From the NCBI GenBank assembly GCA_016223145.1, contig JACRPN010000014.1, forward strand, positions 248,001 to 312,000: a stretch of 64,000 nucleotides of DNA, written 5' to 3'. Positions 34,839 through 42,536 of the stretch are shown in pieces. A program made the position numbers and the translations under genes. Below the pieces are notes generated by a model. The model was given only the letters and a program-made list of their open reading frames with translations, was not told the origin of the DNA and ran no database searches. Source of the DNA: Armatimonadota bacterium (GTDB taxonomy: Bacteria > Armatimonadota > Fimbriimonadia > Fimbriimonadales > Fimbriimonadaceae). Within the stretch, counting starts at the first letter, position 1; each line of letters begins with the position of its first letter.

Positions 34839-34901
34839 CGAGTGACACCTTCCTTCAAGTGTTAGGTCGTAATCGCTCTCAAGTTGGCTGCGGGCCGCTG
34901 T

Positions 34902-34937
34902 TGTCTCCCGGCGCCCCATGCAGGGTGCCGGGAGACA
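34902..34937 (-). terminator. Hairpin after the 34948-36228 gene
   Basis: TGTCTCCCGGCGCCC (34902-34916) pairs with GGGTGCCGGGAGACA (34923-34937), 15 bp with one G-T. It lies 10 nt after the stop of the minus-strand gene. No T-run follows. A very similar hairpin with the same ATGC loop follows the paralogous gene at 36402. Confidence 0.5.
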
Positions 34938-34947
34938 GGGGTTTCCG

Positions 34948-36228
34948 TCAGCGGTTTTCGACGGCGATACCTCGGTACGAGAGTTCCCGCGTGAGCCTCA
35001 CACCGAACCTCGTGCCGATCTCAGAAGTCACGTTGCGAGATTTGGCCGGGCTCTTTTGGATTTCGCCGTAGAGATAGCCGAGGGCCCCGCAGATCAGGGA
35101 GTTGGTGATCACGTTGCCCTTGGTCAGCACGGCAAGCAGGGCGCCACCGCCGGCGCCGTAACCCACGTACTTCAGGTTGTCGTTCTTGGCTGCCGACTTG
35201 GCAACGAGGCGGCCGTTATCGTTGGTGACGCTCTTCGAGTCCAGGCCGATGAGCGAGCCATAGATCGCATAGGTTCTGCCGTCAGGCATTCGGAGTCGGT
35301 CGAAGGCGAGTCCGAGCACGCCTGGCGTTTTGCCCGACTTCGCCCGGGCCACATCGACATGGCCTTCGAGCACCGCGCCGCTCGTCATGCCCTGGTAGCC
35401 CATCGAGTCACCGGTATCGACGTTCGCGGTGAAGCGATCGCCCACCGAGGATCCGTTTGAGCTGAGCTGCTGATTGAGCCTAAACGGGATCACCGTTCCG
35501 GCGTCCATGCGCAGAAGGGTGTTTCCCGCCAAAACCGTTTGCCCGGCATAGGGATTCGAGGAGAACCTGTTTGGGAATTGGTTGGTGATTCCCAGGCTCA
35601 TCATGTCCGCCATCTTGAGAATCTGGATACGGACCTGATCGTACTTCCGGACGCTGGTCACGTAATCGCCACTGAGCTCTGCCTGAGCTTCTTCGAATGT
35701 CGTTTCGATGTGCTCTCGCATCATAGAACGCATTTCGATTCGTCCCCAGTTGCTGGGGTTTGATTCGCTGAGGAGGTCGGCGATCTGGTTTCCGTTCTCG
35801 AACCACCGGTCTTTCTGATACGAGACGGTGTCCGAATCGCGCAGCTTCGCGGCTGTGATCACCTCGGCAGCGGTCAGGATGTGCTCCTTGAGCAGGGCGG
35901 ATAGCCTGTTGCCGGCGGTTTCGCCGTAGATCGGCTTGATGGCATTGCCAAGATCGACCTGGTTCTTCAGCAGCCTCGCCTTTGTGGCTGGGCTGTTGGA
36001 TAGGTCATTCGCGGTACTAACGATGAACAGTCGGGTCCAGGTGACGTGGTCTTCCCATAGCTTGCGCATTGCGCCGTGCAGGTTCGGCTCATCCAGATTC
36101 ACTTGGGTTGCGGAGCGGATGCGGCTGCCAGCGTTGTTGGCAAAAGGTCCGATCTGGGCTGTGCTGGGGCCGGCGAGCAGGCTCGCTCCAATCCCAAGCG
36201 TCAGGAGTGCTTTCATGCGGGTGTTCAT
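34948..36228 (-). CDS. Exported two-domain protein, paralogue of 36402-37466
   Basis: 426 residues. The start ATG 36228 (MNTRMKALLTLGIGASLLAG) has GAGGAG upstream and gives a signal peptide. Residues about 45-245 form a helical domain (LWEDHVTWTRLFIVSTANDL, ALLKEHILTAAEVITAAKLR). Residues about 250-426 are a beta-rich domain: RMDAGTVIPFRLNQQLSSNG, then GVLGLAFDRLRMPDGRTYAI and YVGYGAGGGALLAVLTKGN. The beta-rich domain is shared almost unchanged with the next gene. It recalls VirB10/TrbI-like C-terminal domains, but no conjugation genes are near. Function unknown. Confidence 0.65.
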   Translation of the reverse strand: MNTRMKALLTLGIGASLLAGPSTAQIGPFANNAGSRIRSATQVNLDEPNLHGAMRKLWEDHVTWTRLFIVSTANDLSNSPATKARLLKNQVDLGNAIKPIYGETAGNRLSALLKEHILTAAEVITAAKLRDSDTVSYQKDRWFENGNQIADLLSESNPSNWGRIEMRSMMREHIETTFEEAQAELSGDYVTSVRKYDQVRIQILKMADMMSLGITNQFPNRFSSNPYAGQTVLAGNTLLRMDAGTVIPFRLNQQLSSNGSSVGDRFTANVDTGDSMGYQGMTSGAVLEGHVDVARAKSGKTPGVLGLAFDRLRMPDGRTYAIYGSLIGLDSKSVTNDNGRLVAKSAAKNDNLKYVGYGAGGGALLAVLTKGNVITNSLICGALGYLYGEIQKSPAKSRNVTSEIGTRFGVRLTRELSYRGIAVENR

Positions 36229-36350
36229 TTTCTTGCTCCTCAATTCAATGGATCCTGGGCTTCGAGTTCCTAGAAGCCCTCTGGCCGAGGATCTAGCCTG
36301 GGCGGCGCGTGTGCCGACGGAGGCTGGTTCGGGGCGTACTGCCCGAGGGT

Positions 36351-36378
36351 TCTCTCGGGCCCATGCGGGCCCGAGAGA
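36351..36378 (-). terminator. Perfect hairpin after the 36402-37466 gene
   Basis: TCTCTCGGGCCC (36351-36362) and GGGCCCGAGAGA (36367-36378) form a 12-bp perfect stem with an ATGC loop, 24 nt after the stop of the minus-strand gene. No T-run is present. Confidence 0.5.
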
Positions 36379-36401
36379 CACAGGTCACGAGCTGGTTTGG
36401 C

Positions 36402-37466
36402 TCAGTGCTTTTCGGGGATTGTGGCCATGACTCGGAACGAGAGGTCCCGCGTGAGTCTCACGCCGAACTTCGTGCCTGCGGCCGAGGTCACGTTCTGTGA
36501 CTTGGAAGGGTTCTTCTGGATCTCACCGTAGAGGAATCCAAGGGCGGCGCCGATCAGGGAATTGTTGATTACGTTGCCCTTGGTCAGCACGGCAAGCAAA
36601 GCGCCACCGCCGGCTCCATAGCCCACATACTTCAAGTTGTCGTCTCTGGCTCCCGGCTTCGCGGTCAGACGTCCGTTCTCGTTTTCGACGCTCTTAGAGT
36701 CGAGGCCGATCAGAGATCCGTAGATCGGGTAAGTGCGGCCGTCGGCCATACGGATCCTGTCAAAGGCGAGCCCGAGCACACCCGGCATGTCACCGGTCTT
36801 AGCGCGTGCTACCTCGACGTGGCCTTCGAGAGTCGACCCTCTGGCCATGCCTTGGTAGTTCGAAGCGCCATCCGTATCCAAGCTGGCGGTGAACCTGTCT
36901 CCAACGGAGGAACCGTTCGAGCTAAGCTGCTGGTTCAGTCCGAACGGGATCACCGTGCCCGCATCCATGCGCATCACGCTGTAACCGTTGTCGTTGTTGT
37001 TATTGTTCGATCCGGCCGTGAGGATCTCCACGGTGCGGGATTGGGCGATCCAGTCCACGCTTCCACCCAACGCTTCACTGAGGAAGCGCAGCGGAACCAT
37101 CGTGCGGCCCCGATAGATGGTCGCAGGCGAATCCAAATCGACCTGTCGGCCGTTGACCGTGGCCTTGTAGGAGTCGATCGGCAACCGAATGGAGGTGGAA
37201 CCGTGTTGGGCATTGACGCTACGGGCATCGTTGTCCCAGTCGACGGTCGCGTTCATGTGTTCGAACACGCCTCGCACGGGGACCATCACGCGTCCGTTCA
37301 TCATCACAGGCTTAACGTCGGGAAAGTTGACAAGATTGCCATCGACGGTGGCTCGGATATCTTGTGCGCTCGCCACGCTTGCGAGCGAGAGGGCTGCAAA
37401 GGCTAACGCCATGGTCAGTTTCTGCGTCAGCGGCCCTTGATTGTTCAGGAATCTAGCGGTAATCAT
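36402..37466 (-). CDS. Copper-amine-oxidase N-domain protein with the shared C-terminal domain
   Basis: 354 residues with a signal peptide (LTMALAFAALSLASVASAQ). Residues about 35-155 are a typical copper-amine-oxidase N-terminal (stalk) domain with two repeats: VMMNGRVMVPVRGVFEHMNA and ATIYRGRTMVPLRFLSEALG. These domains are common in Gram-positive and Armatimonadota secreted proteins and have no copper role of their own. After a poly-Asn linker come residues about 170-354, the same beta-rich domain as in the gene downstream (RMDAGTVIPFGLNQQLSSNG, YVGYGAGGGALLAVLTKGN). The two genes look like a duplication with different N-termini. Confidence 0.75.
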   Translation of the reverse strand: MITARFLNNQGPLTQKLTMALAFAALSLASVASAQDIRATVDGNLVNFPDVKPVMMNGRVMVPVRGVFEHMNATVDWDNDARSVNAQHGSTSIRLPIDSYKATVNGRQVDLDSPATIYRGRTMVPLRFLSEALGGSVDWIAQSRTVEILTAGSNNNNNDNGYSVMRMDAGTVIPFGLNQQLSSNGSSVGDRFTASLDTDGASNYQGMARGSTLEGHVEVARAKTGDMPGVLGLAFDRIRMADGRTYPIYGSLIGLDSKSVENENGRLTAKPGARDDNLKYVGYGAGGGALLAVLTKGNVINNSLIGAALGFLYGEIQKNPSKSQNVTSAAGTKFGVRLTRDLSFRVMATIPEKH

Positions 37467-37537
37467 CAGATATCAGCCTACTGCTTTGCCGCAGCCACTG
37501 CAAGTCTGCCCTAACAACGTCAGTCATTCTATTGACA

Positions 37538-37569
37538 AAGAAAAGCCCTCCCCCGGAGGCGAGGAGGGC
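37538..37569 (-). terminator. Intrinsic terminator of the PEP-CTERM gene
   Basis: On the minus strand GCCCTCC...GGAGGGC (37545-37551 with 37563-37569) is followed by TTTTCTTT. It lies 50 nt after the stop of the 37619-38311 gene. Confidence 0.7.
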
Positions 37570-37618
37570 GACTACGGCTGGAGTGCGGCGCCGCAGCCTC
37601 TTGGTGTCTTTTGGAGGG

Positions 37619-38311
37619 TTAAGACCTACGTCGACGTCGAGCAATCACGCCCGCCATACCGACTCCGATGGCCAAGAGGCCGGCAGGCTCGGGTACAGCA
37701 GTAATGCTCTCCATCGCAAAGTCGCCACTCGGCAGCGAATCAAACGAGACTTCGATCTGGTCCACATCCGATAGGTCTGTGGTTCCGACCAAGTCGGCAA
37801 GCATGAAGTCTTGCGTAAACGGAACGTACTGGTCGCCAGCGACCAAGTGCGACACGGCAGAAGTGTTTGCTGGTCCGTTGGTGACGAGAGTCACCGTAGT
37901 CCAGAGGTTTCGGTCGTTGCTGAGGAACCTGATCCGAAGACGATCCTGGTTTGAAAGATCGAGATTCAGATTATCCGTCACCAATCCCCCAAAGCCGTCC
38001 GACTGGTATCCGTAGCTCACGGACAGCCTTCCATCAACATTGGTCCCGCTGTTCGAGACAGCGAATCCGCTTCCGATGCTGAGCTCGTATCTCTGGCCAA
38101 ACGGATTTGCCTCGACAGTCATGAGCGTGGTTCGGGATAGCCCAACCATCGTCCCGGTTTGAACGTTTAGGTCGGTTCCCGCGGTCAGGGACTTAAAGTA
38201 GGGTCCAGTGCTGAAGTTGTCAATCAAGACATCAGCCTGAGCTACGCCAACGCAAAGAGCTGCAGCCAAAACAGCAGCCAACTTTTCAGGTTTCAAAGTG
38301 AAAGTATCCAT
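37619..38311 (-). CDS. PEP-CTERM exported protein
   Basis: 230 residues. The start ATG 38311 gives a signal peptide (KLAAVLAAALCVGVAQA). The C-terminus is a PEP-CTERM sorting signal: VPEPAGLLAIGVGMAGVIA, then RRRRRS. Such proteins are cut and anchored or released by an exosortase, which is not in this window. The mature part is beta-rich (NFSTGPYFKSLTAGTDLNVQ, SYGYQSDGFGGLVTDNLNLD), like many surface adhesin-type or matrix proteins with this tail. An intrinsic terminator follows. It is the first of two such proteins here. Confidence 0.85.
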   Translation of the reverse strand: MDTFTLKPEKLAAVLAAALCVGVAQADVLIDNFSTGPYFKSLTAGTDLNVQTGTMVGLSRTTLMTVEANPFGQRYELSIGSGFAVSNSGTNVDGRLSVSYGYQSDGFGGLVTDNLNLDLSNQDRLRIRFLSNDRNLWTTVTLVTNGPANTSAVSHLVAGDQYVPFTQDFMLADLVGTTDLSDVDQIEVSFDSLPSGDFAMESITAVPEPAGLLAIGVGMAGVIARRRRRS

Positions 38312-38558
38312 CGACAGCAACTTACATGGGTAGCCAGAACTGTCACAAGTCGCCCGTTTAGCGTCCTTCAAAGGCTATACACATTTCCGCTTGCTGTTCA
38401 ATTAGGCCTTGGGAGCACCATCGGGGGTGTGACATGGGCTTCGTTGTGCCTTTGTTTCGGACTCCTTACTTACGGCTTCTGCAAGGTTTCTCGGCTCAGC
38501 GACGTCATTGCTCTTGGGTGCTGCAGCACGCTCATGCGGATACCCACATCACGACCAT

Positions 38559-38591
38559 AAAAAAACGGCCCCCCCAAAGGTAGAGGGGCCG
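38559..38591 (-). terminator. Intrinsic terminator on the minus strand with no annotated gene before it
   Basis: CGGCCCC (38566-38572) and GGGGCCG (38585-38591) form a stem with a 12-nt loop. On the minus strand the stem is followed by seven T (A at 38559-38565). A transcript coming from about 38600-38860 must end here. Confidence 0.65.
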
Positions 38592-38634
38592 GCGCGGCCG
38601 AGGGGAGGATTGGCCGCAGTTGATTCAGTTATAT

Positions 38635-38706
38635 TCAGTTGTTGTCAGTGCGACGGCTCGCTTCCACTGAATGTTGCGGCGCCACGTTCTCCGAGAACAC
38701 CAGCAT
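38635..38706 (-). CDS. Candidate 23-residue small protein
   Basis: ATG 38706 is preceded by AGGAAAGGAAG, a strong purine-rich ribosome-binding region. It reads MLVFSENVAPQHSVEASRRT, then DNN and a stop. The intrinsic terminator at 38559-38591 lies 43 nt downstream. It could be a leader peptide, a small protein or part of a small RNA. There is no homology evidence. Confidence 0.3.
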   Translation of the reverse strand: MLVFSENVAPQHSVEASRRTDNN

Positions 38707-38858
38707 GTGCTTCCTTTCCTAGAGAGACGGCAGCCATCGAAAGCAAGGTACATTGGATTGATCCCCCAGTGCCAGTCATAGATTCCATGTCATGGATCCC
38801 CATACAAGAAACAGCGGACTTGTGAAGTGATTTTCAAACCACGTACTCTGGCCGCACT

Positions 38859-39014
38859 ATGGTTTGGACAATCGTTTTGATCCTCGGCGTTCTCTGGCTT
38901 CTGGGAGTGCTTACCTCTACGACAATGGGTGGCCTATTGCACATCCTGCTCATCATTGCTGTTGTGGCGGTGGTGCTGGAGTTGATCCGCGGCCGTCGCT
39001 CATCGAGCCTCTAG
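38859..39014 (+). CDS. lmo0937-family small membrane protein
   Basis: 51 residues starting MVWTIVLILGVLWLLGVLTS and ending LELIRGRRSSSL. It has two hydrophobic helices around the TTMGGLLHILLIIAV turn. This matches the widespread lmo0937 (DUF5670) family of tiny membrane proteins, whose function is unknown and which often appear near stress-response genes. It precedes the first HTH-PAS regulator by 15 nt, so they may be co-transcribed. Confidence 0.8.
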   Translation: MVWTIVLILGVLWLLGVLTSTTMGGLLHILLIIAVVAVVLELIRGRRSSSL

Positions 39015-39029
39015 CGGCTACCCACAACC

Positions 39030-39650
39030 ATGACCGACAAAAACCTCTCCCCGCGCGAAGCCGAGATCGTCGAACTGGCGATCCAGGGCCTTACCAACGA
39101 AGCGATCGCTGAGAATCTCGGCCTCAGCATCGGATCGGTGAACGCCTACTGGCTGCGAATTCGCATGAAAGTAGGTGGGGTCGGGCCTACGGTCTCGGTG
39201 GCACACCTCATCAAAGAGCGCGCGGAAAGGGCGCTCCGTGCGGCAAACGTGGATATGGCCAACCTTAGCGACCACGTTGCGAGAAGCGAGCGCTCGCTCT
39301 TGGAGTTGCGAGCATCGGTCGCGCTTCTGCACCTTGCCATGGAGCAAATCCTCTCGGCCGTGTGGGCCACCGACAAGGAGTTGACGCTCTGCATCATCGC
39401 CAACGGCGCCATGCCAAAAAGCCACCTTGGCGTCGTGTGGGAGGTGGGCAAGACGGTCTACCAGATCTTCAAGACCGACGACCCCAAATCTCCGGCCATC
39501 GCCGCTCACTTGGACGCCTTGAAGGGTATCGAATCCATGATCAGGCTAGAAGGCGAGTTCCACAAGATGGTGCTGCGGGCGCTCCCCCTGCGCGATGAGA
39601 CCCAGATGATCATGGGCTGCATCGGCATCATGAATTACGTCGGAGAGTAG
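39030..39650 (+). CDS. LuxR-type HTH regulator with C-terminal PAS-like sensor, copy 1
   Basis: 206 residues, soluble. The HTH comes first (about 6-60): LSPREAEIVELAIQGLTNEA, then LGLSIGSVNAYWLRIRMKVG. The usual LuxR order has the HTH last. After a helical linker (about 75-110) comes a PAS-like domain (about 110-205): VWATDKELTLCIIANGAMP, EVGKTVYQIFKTDDP and PLRDETQMIMGCIGIMNYV. It probably binds DNA and senses a small ligand or redox signal. A copy about two-thirds identical over the full length lies at 41005-41625. DNA targets are unknown. Confidence 0.8.
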   Translation: MTDKNLSPREAEIVELAIQGLTNEAIAENLGLSIGSVNAYWLRIRMKVGGVGPTVSVAHLIKERAERALRAANVDMANLSDHVARSERSLLELRASVALLHLAMEQILSAVWATDKELTLCIIANGAMPKSHLGVVWEVGKTVYQIFKTDDPKSPAIAAHLDALKGIESMIRLEGEFHKMVLRALPLRDETQMIMGCIGIMNYVGE

Positions 39651-39661
39651 GCCGGGGCAGG

Positions 39662-39704
39662 AGATATCCGTCAACCCCCGCAGGGTTGAGGAATACTAGA
39701 TATC
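39662..39704. repeat. Nested palindrome before the DoxX gene
   Basis: GATATC occurs at 39662-39667 and 39699-39704. Between them CAACCC (39672-39677) pairs with GGGTTG (39683-39688). The inner part recurs as AACCCT-CCG-AGGGTT at 40256-40270, followed by the similar word GAGGGATA. It overlaps the DoxX ribosome-binding region (GAGGA), so it might be an operator or an RNA switch. Confidence 0.4.
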
Positions 39705-40169
39705 GTGCCAACAGACCTCGACCGGTTCGATAAGTGGCTGTCTCATCTGCTTTGGCGGACCGGGGTTCCGTTCCTTCGCATTGGGCTCGGCGTTGTGTTT
39801 GTCTGGTTCGGCTTGCTGAAAGTGCTTGGCATCAGTCCGGCCACGGACTTGGTTGTCAAGACCGTGTATTGGTTCGATCCGGATATTTTCGTGCCGATTC
39901 TGGGTTGGTGGGAAGCGGCTATCGGCGTATGCCTCGCGGTCCCGGTCCTGAATCGCGCGGGTCTACTGCTGCTGACATTGCAGCTGCCTGGGACCTTTCT
40001 TCCTCTGATCTTGCAGCCCGCTCGGTGCTTCAACGGTGCGCTTTGGAATCTGACGCTTGAGGGCCAGTACATCGTGAAGAACTTGGTGATTATCGGCGCC
40101 GCACTGGTTTTGGGGGGCCTTGTTCGTGAGAGAGGAGCCGCCCTATCCGCTGAGTCTGGTCTCGAATGA
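39705..40169 (+). CDS. DoxX-like membrane protein
   Basis: 154 residues. The start is GTG 39705, with GAGGA 12 nt upstream. Four hydrophobic helices are seen: FLRIGLGVVFVWFGLLKVLG, ILGWWEAAIGVCLAVPVLN, AGLLLLTLQLPGTFLPLIL and the last helix (VKNLVIIGAALVLGGLV). The first-helix motif and the tandem of charged loops fit DoxX/DoxD-like proteins, often linked to redox or sulfur chemistry. It lies between the two HTH-PAS paralogues. The role here is unknown. Confidence 0.75.
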   Translation: MPTDLDRFDKWLSHLLWRTGVPFLRIGLGVVFVWFGLLKVLGISPATDLVVKTVYWFDPDIFVPILGWWEAAIGVCLAVPVLNRAGLLLLTLQLPGTFLPLILQPARCFNGALWNLTLEGQYIVKNLVIIGAALVLGGLVRERGAALSAESGLE

Positions 40170-40255
40170 GTATCGCACGAACTTCGATGGCATTCAAGGG
40201 CGGGAGAAGTGATCCCGCGTTGTGAGTTGGACTTGGCTTGAAGCAGGAGACCCTT

Positions 40256-40289
40256 AACCCTCCGAGGGTTGAGGGATAAGACTATCCCT
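40256..40289. repeat. Double hairpin between the DoxX gene and the convergent HTH gene
   Basis: AACCCT-CCG-AGGGTT (40256-40270) is followed by AGGGAT-AAGACT-ATCCCT (40272-40289). It lies about 85 nt past the DoxX stop and 53 nt past the stop of the convergent HTH gene, so it may end both transcripts. Confidence 0.4.
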
Positions 40290-40341
40290 GTGTATTCCCA
40301 CAATCCCAATGGGGTTGAAAGAGAACACGCCCGTTTCGGGG

Positions 40342-40761
40342 CTATTCAAGCTCCCCTTGCCCCGCATGGCCGGGCATAGCGCCGTCGGCCTCACGCATCG
40401 ACTGGTCCGAACTACGCCGAATATCGCCCACGCGTTTGCGCTGGCCGTCCGTGCCGCCCTTCAGAAGCCGGTCGACGGAGGACCGCTCGTCGGCAAGAAG
40501 CCTCTTGAACTCCTGGAGTTGGTGATGGGTCTGGTCTCGATGCGCCTGCGCAACTCGGTCGCCTTCCACGCTCGACCTCTCCAAAAGCCACCTCGCAACG
40601 AGTTCGGTGCGGGTCTTGCCTCCCAGCTTGCCGCGAACACGAAGCCAATAGCCTCGAACCGTCGCGACCGAGATATCAAGTTCGGCGGCGATCCTGTCAT
40701 CGGTATAGCCCTTCGCAGCCATGGAGAGCACCTGGCCCTCTCGATCTGATAAGTTGCTCAT
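40342..40761 (-). CDS. Small LuxR-type HTH protein
   Basis: 139 residues from ATG 40761 (MSNLSDREGQVLSMAAKGYT); a GTG at 40779 is also possible. The N-terminal HTH is clear: LDISVATVRGYWLRVRGKLG. It shares the TVxxYWLRxRxKxGG recognition segment with the HTH-PAS pair. The rest is a charged helical tail (LLERSSVEGDRVAQAHRDQ) with no PAS domain. It lies, in opposite orientation, between the two paralogues. It may be a truncated relative that competes for the same DNA, but that is inference. Confidence 0.7.
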   Translation of the reverse strand: MSNLSDREGQVLSMAAKGYTDDRIAAELDISVATVRGYWLRVRGKLGGKTRTELVARWLLERSSVEGDRVAQAHRDQTHHQLQEFKRLLADERSSVDRLLKGGTDGQRKRVGDIRRSSDQSMREADGAMPGHAGQGELE

Positions 40762-41004
40762 CCCACCAACATTATGCACTCATTTCTGAGGACATGGTAG
40801 AGCGCGCAACATTTCATGTCGAAACTTCTGAGCGCAGACATCAGGGTACAGCCGGGTGTGCCGTCAAGACGACGTACCTACGATTGCTTCCTTGGATTTG
40901 AAGATTGTAAACTCGTCTGCGATTACAGCAACATGTAGACAAGCCCTCTCTCGGCTCGGGCCCTTCGGCAGGGGCCCATCAGGATATCGGAGGAGGCCGA
41001 CAAT

Positions 41005-41625
41005 ATGAGCACGCATGAACTATCGCCGCGTGAATCCCAGATCGTCGAACTCGCGATCCAAGGGCTCACCAACGAGGGAATCGCCCACAAGCTCGATCTG
41101 AGCGTGGGCACAGTGAACACGTATTGGCTTCGCATCCGCATGAAGGTGGGCGGGGTTGGCCGCACGGATTCGGTGGCCAAAGTCATCAAGGACCGTGCAG
41201 ACGTGGCGTTGCGCGCCGCAAACGTCGACCGGGACAATCTCACCGACCACGTAGCGGAAAGGGAGCACACGCTCCTGGAGCTGCGGGCCTCGCACTCGCT
41301 GCTCGAGCTCGCGATGGAGCAGATCAAGTCCGCCTGCTGGGCGACCGACAAGAGCCTGACGCTTTCCATCATCGCGAACGGCGAGATGCCGACCAGCCAC
41401 TGTGGTGTGGTTTGGCAGACAGGCAAGACGGTTTACGAGAAATTCAAATCGACGGACCCCGCCTTTCCGCCCGTCGCCGCGCATTTAGAAGCCTTGAAAG
41501 GCTTGGAAACCACCCTCAGGCTGAAAGGCGAGTTCAGCAAGATGGTATTGCGGGCCATGCCGCTTCTGGACGAGGCCCATGAGATCATGGGCACGATCGG
41601 CATCATGAACTACGTGGAGGAGTGA
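41005..41625 (+). CDS. LuxR-type HTH regulator with C-terminal PAS-like sensor, copy 2
   Basis: 206 residues, the same length and layout as the protein at 39030-39650 and about two-thirds identical by eye: LSPRESQIVELAIQGLTNEG, then LDLSVGTVNTYWLRIRMKVG, then CWATDKSLTLSIIANGEMP and GTIGIMNYVEE. It has GGAGGAGG upstream of ATG 41005. The recognition helix differs at only a few positions, so the two probably bind related sites. The PAS parts differ more, which suggests different signals. It is followed by a DUF5661 gene. Confidence 0.8.
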   Translation: MSTHELSPRESQIVELAIQGLTNEGIAHKLDLSVGTVNTYWLRIRMKVGGVGRTDSVAKVIKDRADVALRAANVDRDNLTDHVAEREHTLLELRASHSLLELAMEQIKSACWATDKSLTLSIIANGEMPTSHCGVVWQTGKTVYEKFKSTDPAFPPVAAHLEALKGLETTLRLKGEFSKMVLRAMPLLDEAHEIMGTIGIMNYVEE

Positions 41626-41716
41626 GACGTGCCGAATGGCCGCGCCGTCCACAGACGTCCGTGGCGCGTGCACTTTGGCCGGAATTGCGCCCGCTAAGGG
41701 CGATAGGAGTCGAATT

Positions 41717-41971
41717 ATGGCAAAGCAAACTTTTACCGATGTGCAGGCTAAGGCAATCGGCGACAAGATAGGCGTGGACTGGTCTGCGACAGATCTCGAA
41801 CAGTTCAAAATGGGTCTGGGTGTGGAGTTAGAGCACGGCAACGCCGACCCCCGGACAAACGTGACGGGTGACGACCCTCTATTGACAGGCAAGATCGCCT
41901 GGGCGCACCTGAACGAGATCCCAGACTACTACACGCGGCTGCTGGACATGGAGCGCCAGGCGAAGTCGTAG
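41717..41971 (+). CDS. DUF5661-family small protein
   Basis: 84 residues. The start ATG 41717 has GGAG upstream. The sequence MAKQTFTDVQAKAIGDKIGV, DLEQFKMGLGVELEHGNAD and NEIPDYYTRLLDMERQA matches the DUF5661 pattern over its full length. The family is of unknown function and common in short accessory genes. A strong hairpin follows. Confidence 0.85.
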   Translation: MAKQTFTDVQAKAIGDKIGVDWSATDLEQFKMGLGVELEHGNADPRTNVTGDDPLLTGKIAWAHLNEIPDYYTRLLDMERQAKS

Positions 41972-41976
41972 GTCAA

Positions 41977-42009
41977 GACTCCCCTGGCCGTGCTACGGCC
42001 AGGGGAGTC
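41977..42009. terminator. Strong hairpin between convergent genes
   Basis: GACTCCCCTGGCCGT (41977-41991) pairs perfectly with ACGGCCAGGGGAGTC (41995-42009), 15 bp with loop GCT. It lies just after the DUF5661 stop and 26 nt from the stop of the convergent gene, so it can end both. No T-run. Confidence 0.6.
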
Positions 42010-42034
42010 GGTTGGGTTCAGTCGAGATCTTGGC

Positions 42035-42415
42035 CTATGCCTTTGCGAAGTAGTAGTACTTCTTCCCGTTCTTGGTGGTCGTGTGGCGTACGTACCGGAC
42101 GCCGTTTCGGGTGAAGCTCTTCCTGCTGAACAGGGTTGCGCGTGCTCGCTTCATCTTGCTTTGGCTCTTGCGGTCGTGCTCATATCGCGATGCCGAATAC
42201 AGCGCTCCCGCAGTGCCCACGAACACCAGGGTTTTGTCACCCTTTAGCAAGCCAAACAGTCCGGCGGCCCCTGACAGGTACCCGAGATCGCGCCAGTCGT
42301 TCTTCGTCTTCTGGCGGTGCTTGATCTGTGCGTCCGTCTGGGCCTGGACGAGCATGGGCGCCCCCACCAGGCCGAATAGAGCAGCCGACACTAGAATTCC
42401 GTTGAATAGCTTCAT
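42035..42415 (-). CDS. Hypothetical exported basic protein
   Basis: 126 residues with a signal peptide (LVSAALFGLVGAPMLVQAQ). A hydrophobic stretch (LSGAAGLFGLLKGDKTLVFV) and a basic, Tyr-rich tail (RYVRHTTTKNGKKYYYFAKA) follow. No known domain. The mix of one possible membrane segment and a cationic tail suggests binding to envelope or nucleic acid, but that is a guess from composition. Confidence 0.55.
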   Translation of the reverse strand: MKLFNGILVSAALFGLVGAPMLVQAQTDAQIKHRQKTKNDWRDLGYLSGAAGLFGLLKGDKTLVFVGTAGALYSASRYEHDRKSQSKMKRARATLFSRKSFTRNGVRYVRHTTTKNGKKYYYFAKA

Positions 42416-42536
42416 TGTTTTCTTCTCCTGAAACCGTGGTTCGCACGAGCCCGAGCCGTAGAAAGCTCAGGAGGCAGCCCAGAAGCACCTGTCTCGGCGC
42501 TTTCGGCGTCGCACGCAGGCACTGAGCGCTCTATGA

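Noticed and set aside
40309-40749. Plus-strand 146-residue frame opposite the small HTH gene
   Set aside because: The minus strand encodes a clear LuxR-type HTH over the same bases; the plus frame has no recognisable motif.
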